Positions 62,601-64,000 of a DNA stretch of 64,000 nucleotides are shown here, piece after piece. This DNA comes from Mycteria americana (taxonomy: Eukaryota; Chordata; Aves; Ciconiiformes; Ciconiidae). The stretch spans positions 20,378,062-20,442,061 of the forward strand of contig NC_134367.1 of assembly GCF_035582795.1 (NCBI RefSeq), given 5' to 3'. A model generated the notes under the pieces. That model ran no database searches, was not told the DNA's origin, and saw only the letters and a list, made by a program, of their open reading frames with translations. The translations under genes and the position numbers were made by a program. Within the stretch, counting starts at the first letter, position 1, and each line of letters opens with the position of its first letter.

Positions 62601-64000
62601 TCTGATTGTAATTAACCTTGAGACAGTAAATCTTTCAGCCTTTCCTATTTCATCACAGCAGACAAAAGCTTTTTCCGTCAGATTAAAAAGAAATACGATA
62701 TCTATATAGTACCAGCACCTCAGTAAAGCATTGTCATGATGCACCACCAGGCATTTGTCCTCTGGGTAGTCCAAATGCAGTTGTGCTCTCCAATGATGCT
62801 GCTGGATTTGCAGGCCTGACCCCACTCTCTGCTGATTAACACTGATTGTTGTGCCAGGACCACGCGATGCCTCCACACCCCTCCACAATGGCATTTTTCC
62901 CAAGTGGACACTTAAAAGGGCAGAGATACCACACACAGAGTGTTGTAGGAGATTCTTTGCAGCATATGCCTCCCCTGGCAGCCTAAACCCTTTCAGAAAG
63001 GCCCCCAAACCCAGATTTTGTTTCACAAAAAAAAAGACAGGATTTTTTTTCTCTTTTGCATTAAGAAGTTGTTTATGTTATAAACACATTTATGCTCTGA
63101 ACATACCTTTCACTAAGGAAAGGCCCCTTGGGGTCTTCCTGTCCAAAAGAGAAACAGCACTATGCTTGCAAGACTTTCTGCCATGAGCACATCATAACTC
63201 TTCCAGAGACGTTTTGGGTAGTACTCTCCTTTTCTTCTCACCCCCATGAGCTATCTTGTCCTGAGAGCTTCAGGCTTGCCCTCAGATCTTCCCATCTCCC
63301 CATCTGAGTTCTTGCAGTCTCCATGCAAAAGGAACCTTCTTCTTTTTCCTGTCTCCTAGCTCACAGATTTAGATGAAGGGTTGAGGACCAGCTTATAAAA
63401 ACCCTGTACAGTCCTAGCTAGAGCTGGATTACTGGAAGATGTTTGATTTTACATTTATAATCAGGAAGTCTGTAACCTTTTTAACACATTCAATACAGTA
63501 TGTTCCCATCCGGGTTACGGAGCACACCCACGGTGCCTCTCTGTCGAGCTTTTGCTGCTGAAACTGGTCAAGCAAGACACTCTGTGCATGGAAGTCACTG
63601 AAATGGTCTCGGCCATGGCTGTGCTTGTGGTTTCTTCTTTCTGCTGCCCATTGTCTCTCCTGGAGGTGCTATTTATTGCTTTGCAGCACAGACTAGGAAA
63701 GGCGAGCATCACAGGTGGCAGGGAAGGAAGAAACAATGCAGGCAATTATTATTCTCTCTCTCTCATGCAAGAAAGAGAGGTAAGAAGAAATTCAGCTTGC
63801 CTCTAACATAGTGATCATAACTGCCAGCTTGGGAAGGGGAGAAAGGAGAGTTATTTTCTGCAGACAGAGCACTGATTTTTTTTCCTGAGTGTGACTCATG
63901 AGTCAGTACCACACTGGGCTGCGTGATAGAAGGGGCATCTGGATCTACCATGTGACAAAAAGTCACTTGTGGCAGGTCATGCTCTTCTAGTGGAGGTCAC
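62601..64000. other. Unique sequence to window end
   Basis: Contains a 167-codon minus frame (62523-63026) that starts in unique sequence and ends inside the old LINE copy, so it is probably fortuitous. A plus-strand gag/gtaaga donor lies at 63780 after a CT-rich tract and an ATG; no exon can be confirmed. Confidence 0.4.

Noticed and set aside
1..64000. tRNA, rRNA or known structured RNA genes
   Set aside because: No cloverleaf with intact A and B boxes or other recognisable RNA signature was noticed by eye; a covariance-model scan would be needed to exclude small ones.

Overview
The window looks like a bird chromosome: AT-rich, gene-poor DNA whose recognisable repeats are CR1 LINEs, with their octamer tails of the ATTCTATG type, and one family of ERV-L-like LTRs that begin TGTGCTGG and end in CCACAACA-like sequence. 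The species cannot be fixed from the sequence. There are no bacterial features, CRISPR arrays, rRNA genes or tRNA genes that I can support.

The most gene-like content is a spliced gene on the minus strand. Five exons are read from high to low coordinates: 20266-20339, 18925-19002, 18242-18395, 15110-15207 and 11692-11754. All are bounded by AG and GT and join in one open frame through all four junctions. The predicted peptide is hydrophilic and rich in Glu, Lys and Ser; I do not recognise the family. A further strong exon at 35730-35828 suggests the gene continues upstream. Weaker candidates lie at 38650-38682, 50794-50846, 3677-3734 and 1071-1105. An alternative polyadenylated last exon may lie at 21416-21486. 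On the plus strand, nested in the same introns, an ATG-bearing segment (19843-19935) and a splice-flanked open segment (24380-24496) are weaker candidates for a second gene.

Repeats by region: an old CR1 fragment at 4.2 kb and a CR1 tail at 6.9 kb; an ERV-L 3' half with its LTR at 9.4-10.5 kb (+); a solo LTR with 5-bp target duplication at 15.3-16.0 kb (-); an LTR plus 3' internal region with an integrase-end relic at 16.2-17.7 kb (-); a CR1 fragment at 25.4 kb; an LTR at 31.8-32.3 kb (+); CR1 copies at 36.3-37.4, 44.5, 45.2, 51.4-52.9, 53.5-54.7, 57.3 and 60.7 kb; and a very old CR1/L3-like copy at 61.5-62.6 kb. The 51.4-52.9 and 53.5-54.7 kb copies form a large inverted pair.

The rest is AT-rich intronic or intergenic sequence with microsatellites and one GC-richer patch near 48.2-48.6 kb. 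All gene calls come from reading splice sites and frames by eye. I found no convincing new molecular system; the spliced minus-strand gene is the main lead.
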